A stretch of DNA of 39,558 nucleotides, taken from assembly GCF_003258945.1 (NCBI RefSeq), contig NZ_QLIX01000031.1, forward strand, positions 5,021-44,578. Reading direction: 5' to 3'. The translations under genes were made by a program, and so were the position numbers. This document shows, piece after piece, positions 32,819-39,558 of this stretch (position 1 is the stretch's first letter; every line of letters starts with the position of its first letter). Under the pieces are notes generated by a model. That model ran no database searches and had not been told where the DNA came from. It saw only the letters and a list, made by a program, of their open reading frames with translations. The stretch is from Roseicella frigidaeris. GTDB taxonomy: Bacteria > Pseudomonadota > Alphaproteobacteria > Acetobacterales > Acetobacteraceae.

Positions 32819-33349
32819 TCAGCCATCCGCCGCCTCGCCGGCCTCCCCGGCATCCAGCCCGACGCTGCGCCGCAGCGCCTCCCGGGCGCGGGAGAGGCGC
32901 GAGCGCAGCGTGCCCGCCGGCACGCCGAGCACCGTCGCCGCCTCGGCATAGTCCAGCCCCTCCACCACCACCACCCAGAGCGCCTCGCGATGGATGGGCG
33001 GCAGGCGGCGGAAGGCGGCGATGACGTCGCGCATCGCCTGCCGCTCCTCCTGCCCGCCGGAGACCGCCGCCTCCGGCATGGTGTCGGGCGAGAGGAAGGG
33101 GCTGCGGGCGGCGCGGCGCAGCGCCGCCGCGCGGGCATGCCGCAGGATGGTGAAAAGCCAGGCGCGCAGGTTGGTGCCGTCCTGGAACTGCTCCCGCGCC
33201 CCGATGGCGCGCACCAGGGTCTCCTGAACGAGGTCGTCGGCGGCATCGCCATTCTTCACCAGCACGCGCGCGAAGCGTCGCAGCCGTGGGATCTCCGCGG
33301 CAATAGCGTGTGCGAAGGCGTCCGCCTCGGGCGCCCTGTCTTCCTGCAT
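32819..33349 (-). CDS. ECF sigma factor, EcfG-like (general stress response)
   Basis: RNA polymerase sigma factor of 176 residues with only regions 2 and 4. Region 2: IPRLRRFARVLVKNGDAADDLVQETLVRAI and GTNLRAWLFTILRHARAAAL, close to EcfG/SigT proteins. Region 4: LPPIHREALWVVVVEGLDYA and EAATVLGVPAGTLRSRLSRA (helix-turn-helix). No fused C-terminal domain and no zinc-finger anti-sigma gene adjacent; the convergent NepR-like gene is the likely regulator. The ATG at 33349 is used; an in-frame ATG at 33418 would include a GATAAT -10-like sequence, making it less likely. EcfG assignment is moderate; sigma factor is certain. Confidence 0.85.
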   Translation of the reverse strand: MQEDRAPEADAFAHAIAAEIPRLRRFARVLVKNGDAADDLVQETLVRAIGAREQFQDGTNLRAWLFTILRHARAAALRRAARSPFLSPDTMPEAAVSGGQEERQAMRDVIAAFRRLPPIHREALWVVVVEGLDYAEAATVLGVPAGTLRSRLSRAREALRRSVGLDAGEAGEAADG

Positions 33350-33395
33350 GCGAAACAGCGGCCCCCTCTCGCGTAGCAACCTCGTCGGAAACGAG

Positions 33396-33401
33396 ATTAT
33401 C
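33396..33401 (-). promoter_or_regulatory. -10-like GATAAT upstream of sigma gene
   Basis: GATAAT on the minus strand (5 of 6 to TATAAT), about 47 nt upstream of the ATG at 33349. The matching -35 region is poor. It supports the shorter start of the sigma gene. Confidence 0.35.
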
Positions 33402-33646
33402 CGATGATTAAGCCGCATTGCGTAACGACCGGCACACCCTTGCGTGTGACCCGTCATATTGCGCCGCACGCTTGCGTGGGGCGGTCGCGACCCTGCGGCC
33501 ATGGCGGGCCGGGTCCTGGCGACCCCGTGCCGGCTCCTGCCGCATCGCGCGATCCGGCGCCGATCCCCCGCCGCGTCGCGTGCAGGGCCGCTGCCGTCAC
33601 AAGCCTGGCGTGTGCCGTCGCGGCCTGGCGGCCGCGCCGCCCGGCG

Positions 33647-35317
33647 TCAGAACAGCCCCTCGATCCGCCCCGCCGGGTCGAGGCCGATTCCCTCCGCCGC
33701 CGGGTGCCGCGGCAGGCCCGGCATGGTCATGATGTCGCCGCAGACCGCGACGACGAAGCCCGCCCCGGCCGAGAGCCGCACCTCGCGCACCGGCAGCACA
33801 TGGCCCGAGGGCGCGCCCATGCGGCCGGCATCGGCGCTGAAGCTGTACTGCGTCTTCGCCACGCAGACCGGCACCCGGCCGAAGCCCATCTCCTCGAAGC
33901 GGGCGAGGCGCGCGGCGATGGCGGGCGGGATCTGCACCTCGGCGGCGTGGTAGATCTCGCGCGCGATGGTGCGCAGCTTCTCGGCCAGCGGCAGCTCGGG
34001 CGCGTAGAGCGGCCGGAACCGCGCATGCCCCTCCTCGAGCAGCTGCCGCGCCCGCCGCGCCAGCGCGGCCGCGCCCGCCGCCCCGTCGCCCCAATGCGTG
34101 CAGAGGATCGCCTCGGCGCCGATGCGCGCCATGGCGTGCCGCACCGCCTCGATCTCCGCCTCGGTGTCCGAGGTGAAGTGGTTCAGCGCCACCAGCACCG
34201 GCAGGCCGAATTTCCGCATGTTCTCGACATGCCGCTCGAGATTCACCACGCCGCGCTCGACGGCCGCCACATCCTCGGCGCCGAGCGCCGATTTCGCCAC
34301 GCCGCCATGCATCTTCAGCGCCCGCACGGTCGCGACCACGACGGCGAGATCGGGCGCGAGGCCGGCGCTCGGGCATTTGATGTCGAGGAATTTCTCGGCG
34401 CCGAGATCGGCGCCGAAGCCGGCCTCGGTCACCACCACATCGGCGAGGCCGAGGCCGAGCGCGGTCGCCATGACGCTGTTGCAGCCATGCGCGATGTTGG
34501 CGAAGGGGCCGCCATGCACGAGGGCCGGCGAGCCCTCCAGCGTCTGCACCAGGTTCGGCTGCAGCGCGTCGCGCAGCAGCGCCGCCATGGCGCCGTCCGC
34601 CTTCAGGTCGCGCGCGGTGACGCTGCGGCCGTCCCGCGTCTGGCCGACGATGATGCGGCCCAGCCGCGCCTGCAGGTCGCCGAGGTCGCGGGCGAGGCAG
34701 AAGATCGCCATCACCTCGCTCGCCACCGTGATGTCGAACCCGTCCTCGCGCGGCACGCCCTGGGTCGCGCCGCCGAGGCCGAGCACCAGGTTGCGCAGGT
34801 TGCGGTCGTTCATGTCCATGGCGCGGCGCCAGGTGACGCGGCGCGGGTCGAGGCCGAGCCCGTTGCCCCAGTAGAGATGGTTGTCGACCATCGCCGCGAG
34901 CAGGTTGTTGGCGCTGGTGATGGCGTGGAAGTCGCCGGTGAAGTGGAGGTTGATCTCCTCCATCGGCGCCACCTGCGCCCGGCCGCCGCCGGTCGCCCCG
35001 CCCTTCACCCCGAAGCAGGGGCCGAGCGAGGGCTCGCGCAGGCAGATCATGGTCCGGGCGCCGAGCGCGTTCAGCGCATCGCCGAGGCCGATGGTGGTGG
35101 TGGTCTTGCCCTCCCCCGCCGCGGTCGGGCTGATGCCGGTGACGAGGACCAGCTTGCCGCGCGGCCGGCCGGCCTGGGCCGCGATGAAGTCGAAGTCGAT
35201 CTTCGCCTTGGTCCGGCCATAGGGGATCAGCGCCGCCTCCGGGATGCCGGCGCGGGCGGCGATCGCCCCGATCGGTTGCAGGGTCGCGGCGCGCGCGATC
35301 TCGAGGTCGGTGGCCAT
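33647..35317 (-). CDS. fhs: Formate--tetrahydrofolate ligase
   Basis: Makes 10-formyl-THF from formate, THF and ATP, feeding purine synthesis and one-carbon metabolism. Its 556 residues match the family. Motifs: [20 protein letters not shown] (ATP binding), [76 protein letters not shown] and a C-terminal [10 protein letters not shown]. The ATG at 35317 has GGAGGG eight nt upstream. Divergent from the DUF1289 gene across 97 bp. No other folate genes are adjacent. Confidence 0.97.
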   Translation of the reverse strand: MATDLEIARAATLQPIGAIAARAGIPEAALIPYGRTKAKIDFDFIAAQAGRPRGKLVLVTGISPTAAGEGKTTTTIGLGDALNALGARTMICLREPSLGPCFGVKGGATGGGRAQVAPMEEINLHFTGDFHAITSANNLLAAMVDNHLYWGNGLGLDPRRVTWRRAMDMNDRNLRNLVLGLGGATQGVPREDGFDITVASEVMAIFCLARDLGDLQARLGRIIVGQTRDGRSVTARDLKADGAMAALLRDALQPNLVQTLEGSPALVHGGPFANIAHGCNSVMATALGLGLADVVVTEAGFGADLGAEKFLDIKCPSAGLAPDLAVVVATVRALKMHGGVAKSALGAEDVAAVERGVVNLERHVENMRKFGLPVLVALNHFTSDTEAEIEAVRHAMARIGAEAILCTHWGDGAAGAAALARRARQLLEEGHARFRPLYAPELPLAEKLRTIAREIYHAAEVQIPPAIAARLARFEEMGFGRVPVCVAKTQYSFSADAGRMGAPSGHVLPVREVRLSAGAGFVVAVCGDIMTMPGLPRHPAAEGIGLDPAGRIEGLF

Positions 35318-35414
35318 CGCAATCCCTCCGGTCGAGCCCTGGCGCTTATCGTTCCCGCACCGGCCCGGCAAGCCGCCCTTGCAACCGGCCGGCCCATGCT
35401 GGCTTCTAGCCGCC

Positions 35415-35663
35415 ATGGCCAGCCCCTGCATCGATGTCTGCCGCTATGACGAGGCCACCGGCTGGTGCCTCGGCTGCGGCATGACGCGGAAGGACAAGAA
35501 GCACTGGAAGAAGGAGAAGGAGCGCCGGCCGGAGATCCGCGCCGTGCTCCCCGGCCGGCTGGCCGAGCTCGCCGCCGCCGGCGCGGCGACGGGCAAGGCG
35601 GCGGGGAAGAAGAAAAAGAAGCGGCAGCCGGACGGGCCGCCGGCGCCGGACGCGGCGCCCTGA
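35415..35663 (+). CDS. DUF1289 Cys-rich protein
   Basis: An 82-residue protein with the DUF1289 cysteine signature in [20 protein letters not shown] (C-x3-C, then C-x2-C), followed by [20 protein letters not shown] and a lysine-rich tail ([13 protein letters not shown]). The four cysteines suggest zinc or iron-sulfur binding. Typically a short single-domain protein of unknown role in proteobacteria. Divergent from fhs. Confidence 0.88.
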   Translation: MASPCIDVCRYDEATGWCLGCGMTRKDKKHWKKEKERRPEIRAVLPGRLAELAAAGAATGKAAGKKKKKRQPDGPPAPDAAP

Positions 35664-35830
35664 TCCGGCCGCGCCGCCCCGGGGCGGCGCGCCGCTGTTG
35701 CCGGAATGCCACAGCGTGGCCGGGCGGCCGGAAAGCCTGGCCGGATTGATCCGCCGCAAGGTCCCGCCCCTGTCCGGCGCCTAAACCCATCCGCGGCGGC
35801 AGCACCGCTGCCCTGGATGGACGAGAGACA

Positions 35831-36481
35831 ATGCGTAAGAGTTTTGCAGTTCTGGCTGGCACCCTGGCGCTGAGCGTCGCCGCGGCGACGGGCGCCGTGG
35901 CGCAGACCGCGCCGCGCGGCAAGCAGGCGGGCGATGTCGTCATCGGGCTCGGCGCCATCGGCGTGCTGCCCAGCAACGGCGGCTCGACCAGCATCGGCGG
36001 CAAGCCGGAGGCGAGCAACGCCGCGACGGCCCAGCTCGACGTCACCTACTTCCTCTCGCCGATGCTGTCGCTGAACCTGATCGCCGCCACCACGCAGCAT
36101 GACGTGAGCGCCAAGGGCACGGCGCTCGGCGACGTGAAGCTCGGCCATGTCTGGGTGCTGCCGCCGACCCTGACGGCGCAGATCCACCCCTTCCCGACGG
36201 CGCGGCTCAGCCCCTATGTCGGCGCCGGCCTGAACTGGACCTTCTTCTACGGCTATGGCGGCGACAAGACGGCGCCGGTCTCGCGGGTGCGGATCGACAA
36301 CAGCCCGGCCTTCGCGATGAATGTCGGCCTGGATTACGAGCTGGCGCCGAACTGGCTGCTCAATGTCGATGCCAAGAAGATCATGCTGCGGACCGATGTC
36401 AGCGTGAACTCCGGCACGGTGACGGCGCGCGCCAACCTCGAGCCCTGGGTGGTCGGGGCCAGCGTGCGGTACCGCTTCTGA
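35831..36481 (+). CDS. ompW: OmpW-family outer membrane protein
   Basis: An eight-stranded beta-barrel of 216 residues. The signal peptide MRKSFAVLAGTLALSVAAAT ends near GAVAQ. Barrel strands include AQLDVTYFLSPMLSLNLIAA, GDVKLGHVWVLPPTLTAQIH, PFPTARLSPYVGAGLNWTFF (the OmpW hallmark), FAMNVGLDYELAPNWLLNVD and the C-terminal GASVRYRF ending in Phe, as required for outer-membrane insertion. It is expected to form a small hydrophobic channel. GAGAG precedes the ATG. An R1 element begins 4 nt after the stop. Confidence 0.94.
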   Translation: MRKSFAVLAGTLALSVAAATGAVAQTAPRGKQAGDVVIGLGAIGVLPSNGGSTSIGGKPEASNAATAQLDVTYFLSPMLSLNLIAATTQHDVSAKGTALGDVKLGHVWVLPPTLTAQIHPFPTARLSPYVGAGLNWTFFYGYGGDKTAPVSRVRIDNSPAFAMNVGLDYELAPNWLLNVDAKKIMLRTDVSVNSGTVTARANLEPWVVGASVRYRF

Positions 36482-36485
36482 TCAT

Positions 36486-36592
36486 CCCCACGACGTCGCT
36501 GGCGCGACGCCGCGGGGGCCCCGGGATTCGCTCCTGATCGCAGGGGCGTCACAGCCTGCCGAGGCGAAGCCTCGGCAGGGCAACGGGCGGGG
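36486..36592 (+). repeat. R1 two-hairpin 3'-end element, copy D (after ompW)
   Basis: Begins 4 nt after the ompW stop. Hairpin I: CCCCACGACGTCGC, loop TGGC, GCGACGCCGCGGGG (12 of 14 pair). Linker CCCCGGGATTCGCTCCTG. Hairpin II: CCTGCCGAGGC, loop GAA, GCCTCGGCAGG, perfect, with A-T at the position that is C-G in copy A and T-A in copy B. Tail GGCAACGGGCGG. It ends at the phnW stop on the opposite strand. Confidence 0.88.
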
Positions 36593-36594
36593 GC

Positions 36595-37713
36595 TCAGAG
36601 GGCGGGGGCGCGCTCCTTGACGCCGAGCTCGTCGAGCGAGTCGCCGATCGCCGTCACCGCGCGGCGCATGTCGTCCGGCGTGATGGCGCCGATGCAGCCG
36701 ATGCGGAAGGTGGGCGTGCGGGTGTTCCAGAAATTGCTGATCAGCACCCCGCGCCGCTTCAGCGCATCGACGAAGGGCTGCAGCGCGAAGGCGGGATCGG
36801 CGGGCTGGTGCACGGTGACGATCACCGGCCCCTGGTGCCGCCAGTCCAGATAGGGCGTGAGGCCGAGGCCGCGCACCCCCTCATACAGCACCCGCATGGT
36901 CTCTCGGTAGCGGGCGAGCCGCGCCGGCTGGCCGCCCTCGGCGGCGTGGAGGTCAAGCGCCACCGCGAAGGCGGCGAGCGCCTGCACCGGCGGGGTGAAG
37001 CGGAAGCTGCCCCAGCCGGCCCGCAGCGCGTGCTGGTAGACATCGGCCAAGTCGAAGGCCCAGGAGCCGGCATTCCCCGCCGCGGCGGTGACGCTGTCGA
37101 TCCGCGCCACGGCGAAGCCGATGCCGGGCAGCCCCTCGAGGCATTTGCCGCTGGTGAAGAGCACCACGTCGCATTCCGGGTGGTCGGCCAGCGAGAAGGG
37201 CAGCGCGCCGAAGGCCGAGACGGAATCGAGGATCAGCCGCCGCCCGGCCGCCCGCACCACCGGCCCGATCGCCTCCGGGTCGTTGACGATGCCGCTGCCC
37301 GTCTCGTTGTGGACCATCGCCACATGCGAGATGGCGGGGTCGGCGGCCAGCGCCGCTTCGATCTCCTCCGGCGTCACCGGCCGCGTGTCCGGCCCGGCCA
37401 GCGCCACCACCTGCCGCCCCGCCTCGCCCGCCAGCCGCACCGCGCGGTCGGCATAGGCGCCGTTCTGCGGGATCAGCACCTTGCCCCCGGCGGGGATGAA
37501 GGTGCGGAGCGCCGCCTCCATCATGAAATGGCCGCAGCCCTGCAGCGCCAGGGTGGCGTGCGCCGCCTCGGTGCCGCCGGCGATGGCGCGCACCCGCTCG
37601 CGGATCCCGGCATAGACCGGGCGGAAATCATTGTCCCAGGGGGCGATGTCCTGCGCCATGGCGGCGCGGGTCTCGGGCCGGGTCTGCACCGGCCCGGGGA
37701 TGAGCAACAGCAT
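36595..37713 (-). CDS. phnW: 2-aminoethylphosphonate--pyruvate transaminase-like
   Basis: Class V PLP aminotransferase of 372 residues, closest by motif to PhnW, which converts 2-aminoethylphosphonate and pyruvate to phosphonoacetaldehyde and alanine. MLLLIPGPVQTRPETRAAMA, APWDNDF, ALQGCGHFMMEAAL, IPQNGAYADR, SHVAMVHNETGSGIVN, D163 in ILDSVSAFG, and the PLP lysine K190 in FTSGKCLEGLPG follow PhnW order. The ATG at 37713 is preferred (AAGGA 11 nt upstream); an ATG at 37722 is too close to it. No phnX or transport genes are adjacent, so the substrate is only moderately certain. Confidence 0.82.
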   Translation of the reverse strand: MLLLIPGPVQTRPETRAAMAQDIAPWDNDFRPVYAGIRERVRAIAGGTEAAHATLALQGCGHFMMEAALRTFIPAGGKVLIPQNGAYADRAVRLAGEAGRQVVALAGPDTRPVTPEEIEAALAADPAISHVAMVHNETGSGIVNDPEAIGPVVRAAGRRLILDSVSAFGALPFSLADHPECDVVLFTSGKCLEGLPGIGFAVARIDSVTAAAGNAGSWAFDLADVYQHALRAGWGSFRFTPPVQALAAFAVALDLHAAEGGQPARLARYRETMRVLYEGVRGLGLTPYLDWRHQGPVIVTVHQPADPAFALQPFVDALKRRGVLISNFWNTRTPTFRIGCIGAITPDDMRRAVTAIGDSLDELGVKERAPAL

Positions 37714-37770
37714 GCGGCACATGTTCCTTGCGGCGGCGCGCAACCACGCCACGCGGCACCGCTGCCCTCT

Positions 37771-38454
37771 CTACAGCGCTTCGCGGGCAAAATCGAACCT
37801 CGCGGCGAGCAGCGGCGCCCCGACCTCCCGCGCCAGCTTGGCGCGGATCGCCGCGGCGAAGGCGGCATAGTCCGGGCAGTCCATGGCGAAGCAGCCCGGC
37901 CCGCCGATCACCTCGGCCCGGTAGTGATCGAGCAGGTCCGGCTCCTCGTTCAGCACGGCGAGGCCGTTGATGGTGACGCCGGCCGCGACGCCGAGATCGC
38001 GCACCGGGCCCGGGGGCGGCCCCTGGTTGTGCCGCCCGTCGCCCGAGACGTCGAGCACCAGCCGCGCCGCCTCGGCCGGGCAGCGCGCCAGCAGGGCGAG
38101 GCCGGCCGCCATCCCCTCGCCGAGCCCGGTCGCGCCGGGCTGCGGCAGGCGCGGCGCCGCCTCGATCGCGGCCGCCAGGGCCTCGGCCGCCGCCGGCCCA
38201 TCCACCCGCATCCAGGGCACCGCCAGCTCCGGCGGCGCCGCATGCCGCATGGCGGGCCAGGTGCCGGACCAGAACAGCATGGCCACGGCGATGCCGCCGC
38301 GCGGCCCGGCGGCGCAGGCGGCGACCAGGCCGGGGTCGCGGAAGGCGGTGGCATAGCCGCCGATCATCAGGCCGAATTCGTCGAAATCGACGCTGGCCGA
38401 GACATCGACGGCGAGGCAGAGGGCGAGATCGACGGGCTGCATCGCCGCCAGCAT
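37771..38454 (-). CDS. DUF1194 (VWA-like) protein
   Basis: A 227-residue VWA-type protein of the DUF1194 family. PVDLALCLAVDVSASVDFDE supplies the DxSxS metal motif, followed by MIGGYATAFRDPGLV, GIAVAMLFWSGT, GATGLGEGMAAGLALL (MIDAS threonine) and RLVLDVSGDGRHNQGP. GYATAFRDP and DVSGDGRHN are diagnostic. Most relatives are exported, but no signal peptide is evident from ATG 38454 (GGGAGG upstream), and an in-frame TTG at 38520 does not add one. Divergent from the Nth-like gene. Confidence 0.85.
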   Translation of the reverse strand: MLAAMQPVDLALCLAVDVSASVDFDEFGLMIGGYATAFRDPGLVAACAAGPRGGIAVAMLFWSGTWPAMRHAAPPELAVPWMRVDGPAAAEALAAAIEAAPRLPQPGATGLGEGMAAGLALLARCPAEAARLVLDVSGDGRHNQGPPPGPVRDLGVAAGVTINGLAVLNEEPDLLDHYRAEVIGGPGCFAMDCPDYAAFAAAIRAKLAREVGAPLLAARFDFAREAL

Positions 38455-38519
38455 GGACCGGCGGGCCTCCCGGCCGGAAGCGGCGCCGAACCGGCGGGCG
38501 CCGGCCGAGTTGGAGCCCA

Positions 38520-39308
38520 ATGCCCCTCCCCCGCCGCGCCGCGACGCCTGCCCCGGCCGCCCTGCTGCCCGGCCTCGCCGCCGCGCCGCCGCCGCCCGCC
38601 CTGGCCGATCCGGCCCGGCGGGCCCTCGCCCTCACCGTGCATCGCCGACTCTGCGAGGAATACGGCTGCCCGATCGCCTATTTCCAGTCCCTCTCGCCGC
38701 TCGACGAGCTCGTCTCCTCGCTGCTCTCCCACCGCACCCGCAACCGCGACAGCCACCGCGCCTATGAGAGCCTGCGCGCTGGCTTCGCCGATTGGGCGGC
38801 GGTGCGGGACGCGCCGGTCGAGGCGGTCGAGCGGGCGATCGCCGGCGTCACCTGGCCGGAGGCGAAGGCGCCGGCCCTGCAGCGGGTGCTGCGGACCATC
38901 ACCGAGCGGCGCGGGGCGCTCGACCTGTCGCATCTGGCGGCGCTGCCCGAGGCGGAGGCGGCGGCCTGGCTGGCCGCCCTGCCCGGCGTCGGGCCGAAGA
39001 CGGTGGCGGCGGTGCTCTCCTTCAGCACGCTGCGGCGGCGGGCGCTGCCGGTCGACAGCCACCACCACCGGGTGGCGCAACGGCTGGGGCTGATCCCGCC
39101 CGCCTGCGCCGTCGGCCCCTCGCATGCCCTGCTGCTCGCCCTGCTGCCGGAGGAGTGGGATGCGCAGCAGGTCTATGACGACCACCAGGTGATGATGCGG
39201 CACGGCCAGCGCTGCTGCTTCTTCCGCAACCCGGCCTGCGCCCGCTGCGTGCTGCTCGATCTCTGCCCGACCGGCCGGGCGCGCACCGGCGCGGCCCCGG
39301 CGGGCTGA
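38520..39308 (+). CDS. Endonuclease III-like HhH-GPD DNA glycosylase
   Basis: Base-excision repair protein of 262 residues. The helix-hairpin-helix LPGVGPKTVAAVLSF has the lysine nucleophile position (K160), and VDSHHHRVAQRLG has the catalytic Asp D179. The C-terminal cysteines C233, C240, C243 and C249 have the C-x6-C-x2-C-x5-C spacing of a 4Fe-4S cluster. The helix that in Nth reads LLSAQATD reads LLSHRTRN here, so this is an Nth-like paralogue rather than canonical Nth. A Pro/Ala-rich N-terminal 30 residues precede the fold. GGAG precedes the ATG. Confidence 0.88.
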   Translation: MPLPRRAATPAPAALLPGLAAAPPPPALADPARRALALTVHRRLCEEYGCPIAYFQSLSPLDELVSSLLSHRTRNRDSHRAYESLRAGFADWAAVRDAPVEAVERAIAGVTWPEAKAPALQRVLRTITERRGALDLSHLAALPEAEAAAWLAALPGVGPKTVAAVLSFSTLRRRALPVDSHHHRVAQRLGLIPPACAVGPSHALLLALLPEEWDAQQVYDDHQVMMRHGQRCCFFRNPACARCVLLDLCPTGRARTGAAPAG

Positions 39309-39398
39309 GACCGGCCGCGCGCCGGCGCGGCGCCCGGCGCCGGCGGGGCAGGACGAGGCAATCATCCTGCGCTCGGCACGGTACCAGGCGCACGACGT

Positions 39399-39461
39399 TC
39401 CGACATGCGGCCCGCAGGGCCGAGCGCCCGAACGGGCGCCGCGCCCAGTGGCGCGAAGCCA
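39399..39461 (+). repeat. R2 three-hairpin element, copy 3, at the IS110 end
   Basis: Stems CGGCCC-gca-GGGCCG, GCGCCCG-aa-CGGGCGC and CGCGCC-cagt-GGCGCG, followed by AAGCCA, ending about 31 bp before the transposase stop. It lies about 90 bp downstream of the Nth-like gene. Confidence 0.88.
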
Positions 39462-39464
39462 AGC

Positions 39465-39558
39465 AACTGTCTTTTGTATGAATGTGGTGTTTTAGGCTGG
39501 GGCGTAGGGTTTGTTGTCGCGGATGAGTGCGTTGGCGAGGACGATGAGCTTTCGCATG
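39465..39558 (-). mobile_element. IS110-type insertion sequence, terminal end, cut by window
   Basis: From about 39465 the DNA becomes markedly less GC-rich and encodes the end of a transposase. The inner boundary is placed where similarity to R2 stops. Only about 27 bp separate it from the transposase stop, so this end has a short non-coding part, as in the IS110 group proper; IS1111-group elements have a longer 3' region. No inverted repeat can be checked because the other end is outside the window. Confidence 0.65.
39492..39558 (-). CDS. IS110-family transposase, C-terminal 21 residues
   Basis: Translated on the minus strand: MRKLIVLANALIRDNKPY, then APA and a TAA stop. This is the conserved C-terminus of IS110 DEDD transposases, where a helix of the RKL(I/L)xxxNA type precedes the end. 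The rest lies to the right of the window. Confidence 0.75.
   Translation of the reverse strand, partial: MRKLIVLANALIRDNKPYAPA

Noticed and set aside
33404-35449. Long plus-strand open frame opposite fhs
   Set aside because: It is antisense to a complete formate-THF ligase, and its composition is unlike a protein.
35730-35770. FNR-like half site (TTGAT) upstream of ompW
   Set aside because: The second half matches only 3 of 5 positions, so it is too weak to call, although OmpW is FNR-regulated in some bacteria.

Overview
The window is very GC-rich DNA (roughly 70-75% by eye) from an alphaproteobacterium, most likely Acetobacteraceae of the Roseomonas type. This rests on an ATP12 F1-ATPase assembly chaperone, DUF1289 and DUF1194 proteins, orphan Bug/TRAP binding proteins, a HisKA_2 sensor kinase and a NepR-like/ECF sigma pair, not on a database match. 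I see about 38 protein genes, one tRNA-Leu(GAG), the tail of an IS110-type transposase at the right edge, and three families of dispersed hairpin repeats.

Layout. 1-2346: UDP-glucose dehydrogenase (cut by the left edge) and GalU, a nucleotide-sugar pair. 2786-5077: GNAT acetyltransferase and a VWA plus membrane-anchored J-protein operon. 5126-10361: cupin, malic enzyme MaeB and a four-PAS histidine kinase. 10532-11315: tRNA-Leu and LipB. 11454-14028: a CsgG/FlgO-like secreted protein with an anchored partner in less GC-rich DNA, a PepSY protein and a hypothetical. 14126-19042: Bug-type binding protein, DEAD-box helicase, TRAP binding protein and Gfa. 19147-23949: a probable rluC-asmA-atp12-acyP operon on the minus strand. 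24106-27851: RlpA-like protein, lipocalin-like protein, an unrecognised 106-residue protein, RarA and a small membrane protein. 28111-30876: Old-yellow-enzyme oxidoreductase, SDR and RraA-like protein. 30886-33349: TPR-methyltransferase, NepR-like anti-sigma factor and an EcfG-like sigma factor. 33647-39308: formate-THF ligase, DUF1289, OmpW, PhnW, DUF1194 and an Nth-like glycosylase. 39492-39558: IS110 transposase C-terminus.

How the genes work together. Most of the window is housekeeping: nucleotide sugars for polysaccharide, lipoate, F1 assembly, rRNA pseudouridylation, fork maintenance and C1 metabolism (Gfa and Fhs). The regulatory core is the convergent NepR-like/EcfG-like pair, which looks like part of the alphaproteobacterial general stress response; no PhyR is in the window.

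The most interesting signal is non-coding. A ~110-bp two-hairpin element (R1) starts 3-16 nt after the stop codons of five genes (galU, the J-protein gene, lipB, rlpA-like, ompW), always in the orientation of the gene, and the stems differ by paired, compensatory changes. A second family (R2, three hairpins followed by AAGCCA) has three copies with covarying stems, and the IS110 end abuts one of them. A third family (R3, CCCGATCAGG stem with AGAGCA/TGCTCT outer arms) has three copies, one of which supplies the stop codon of the oxidoreductase gene.
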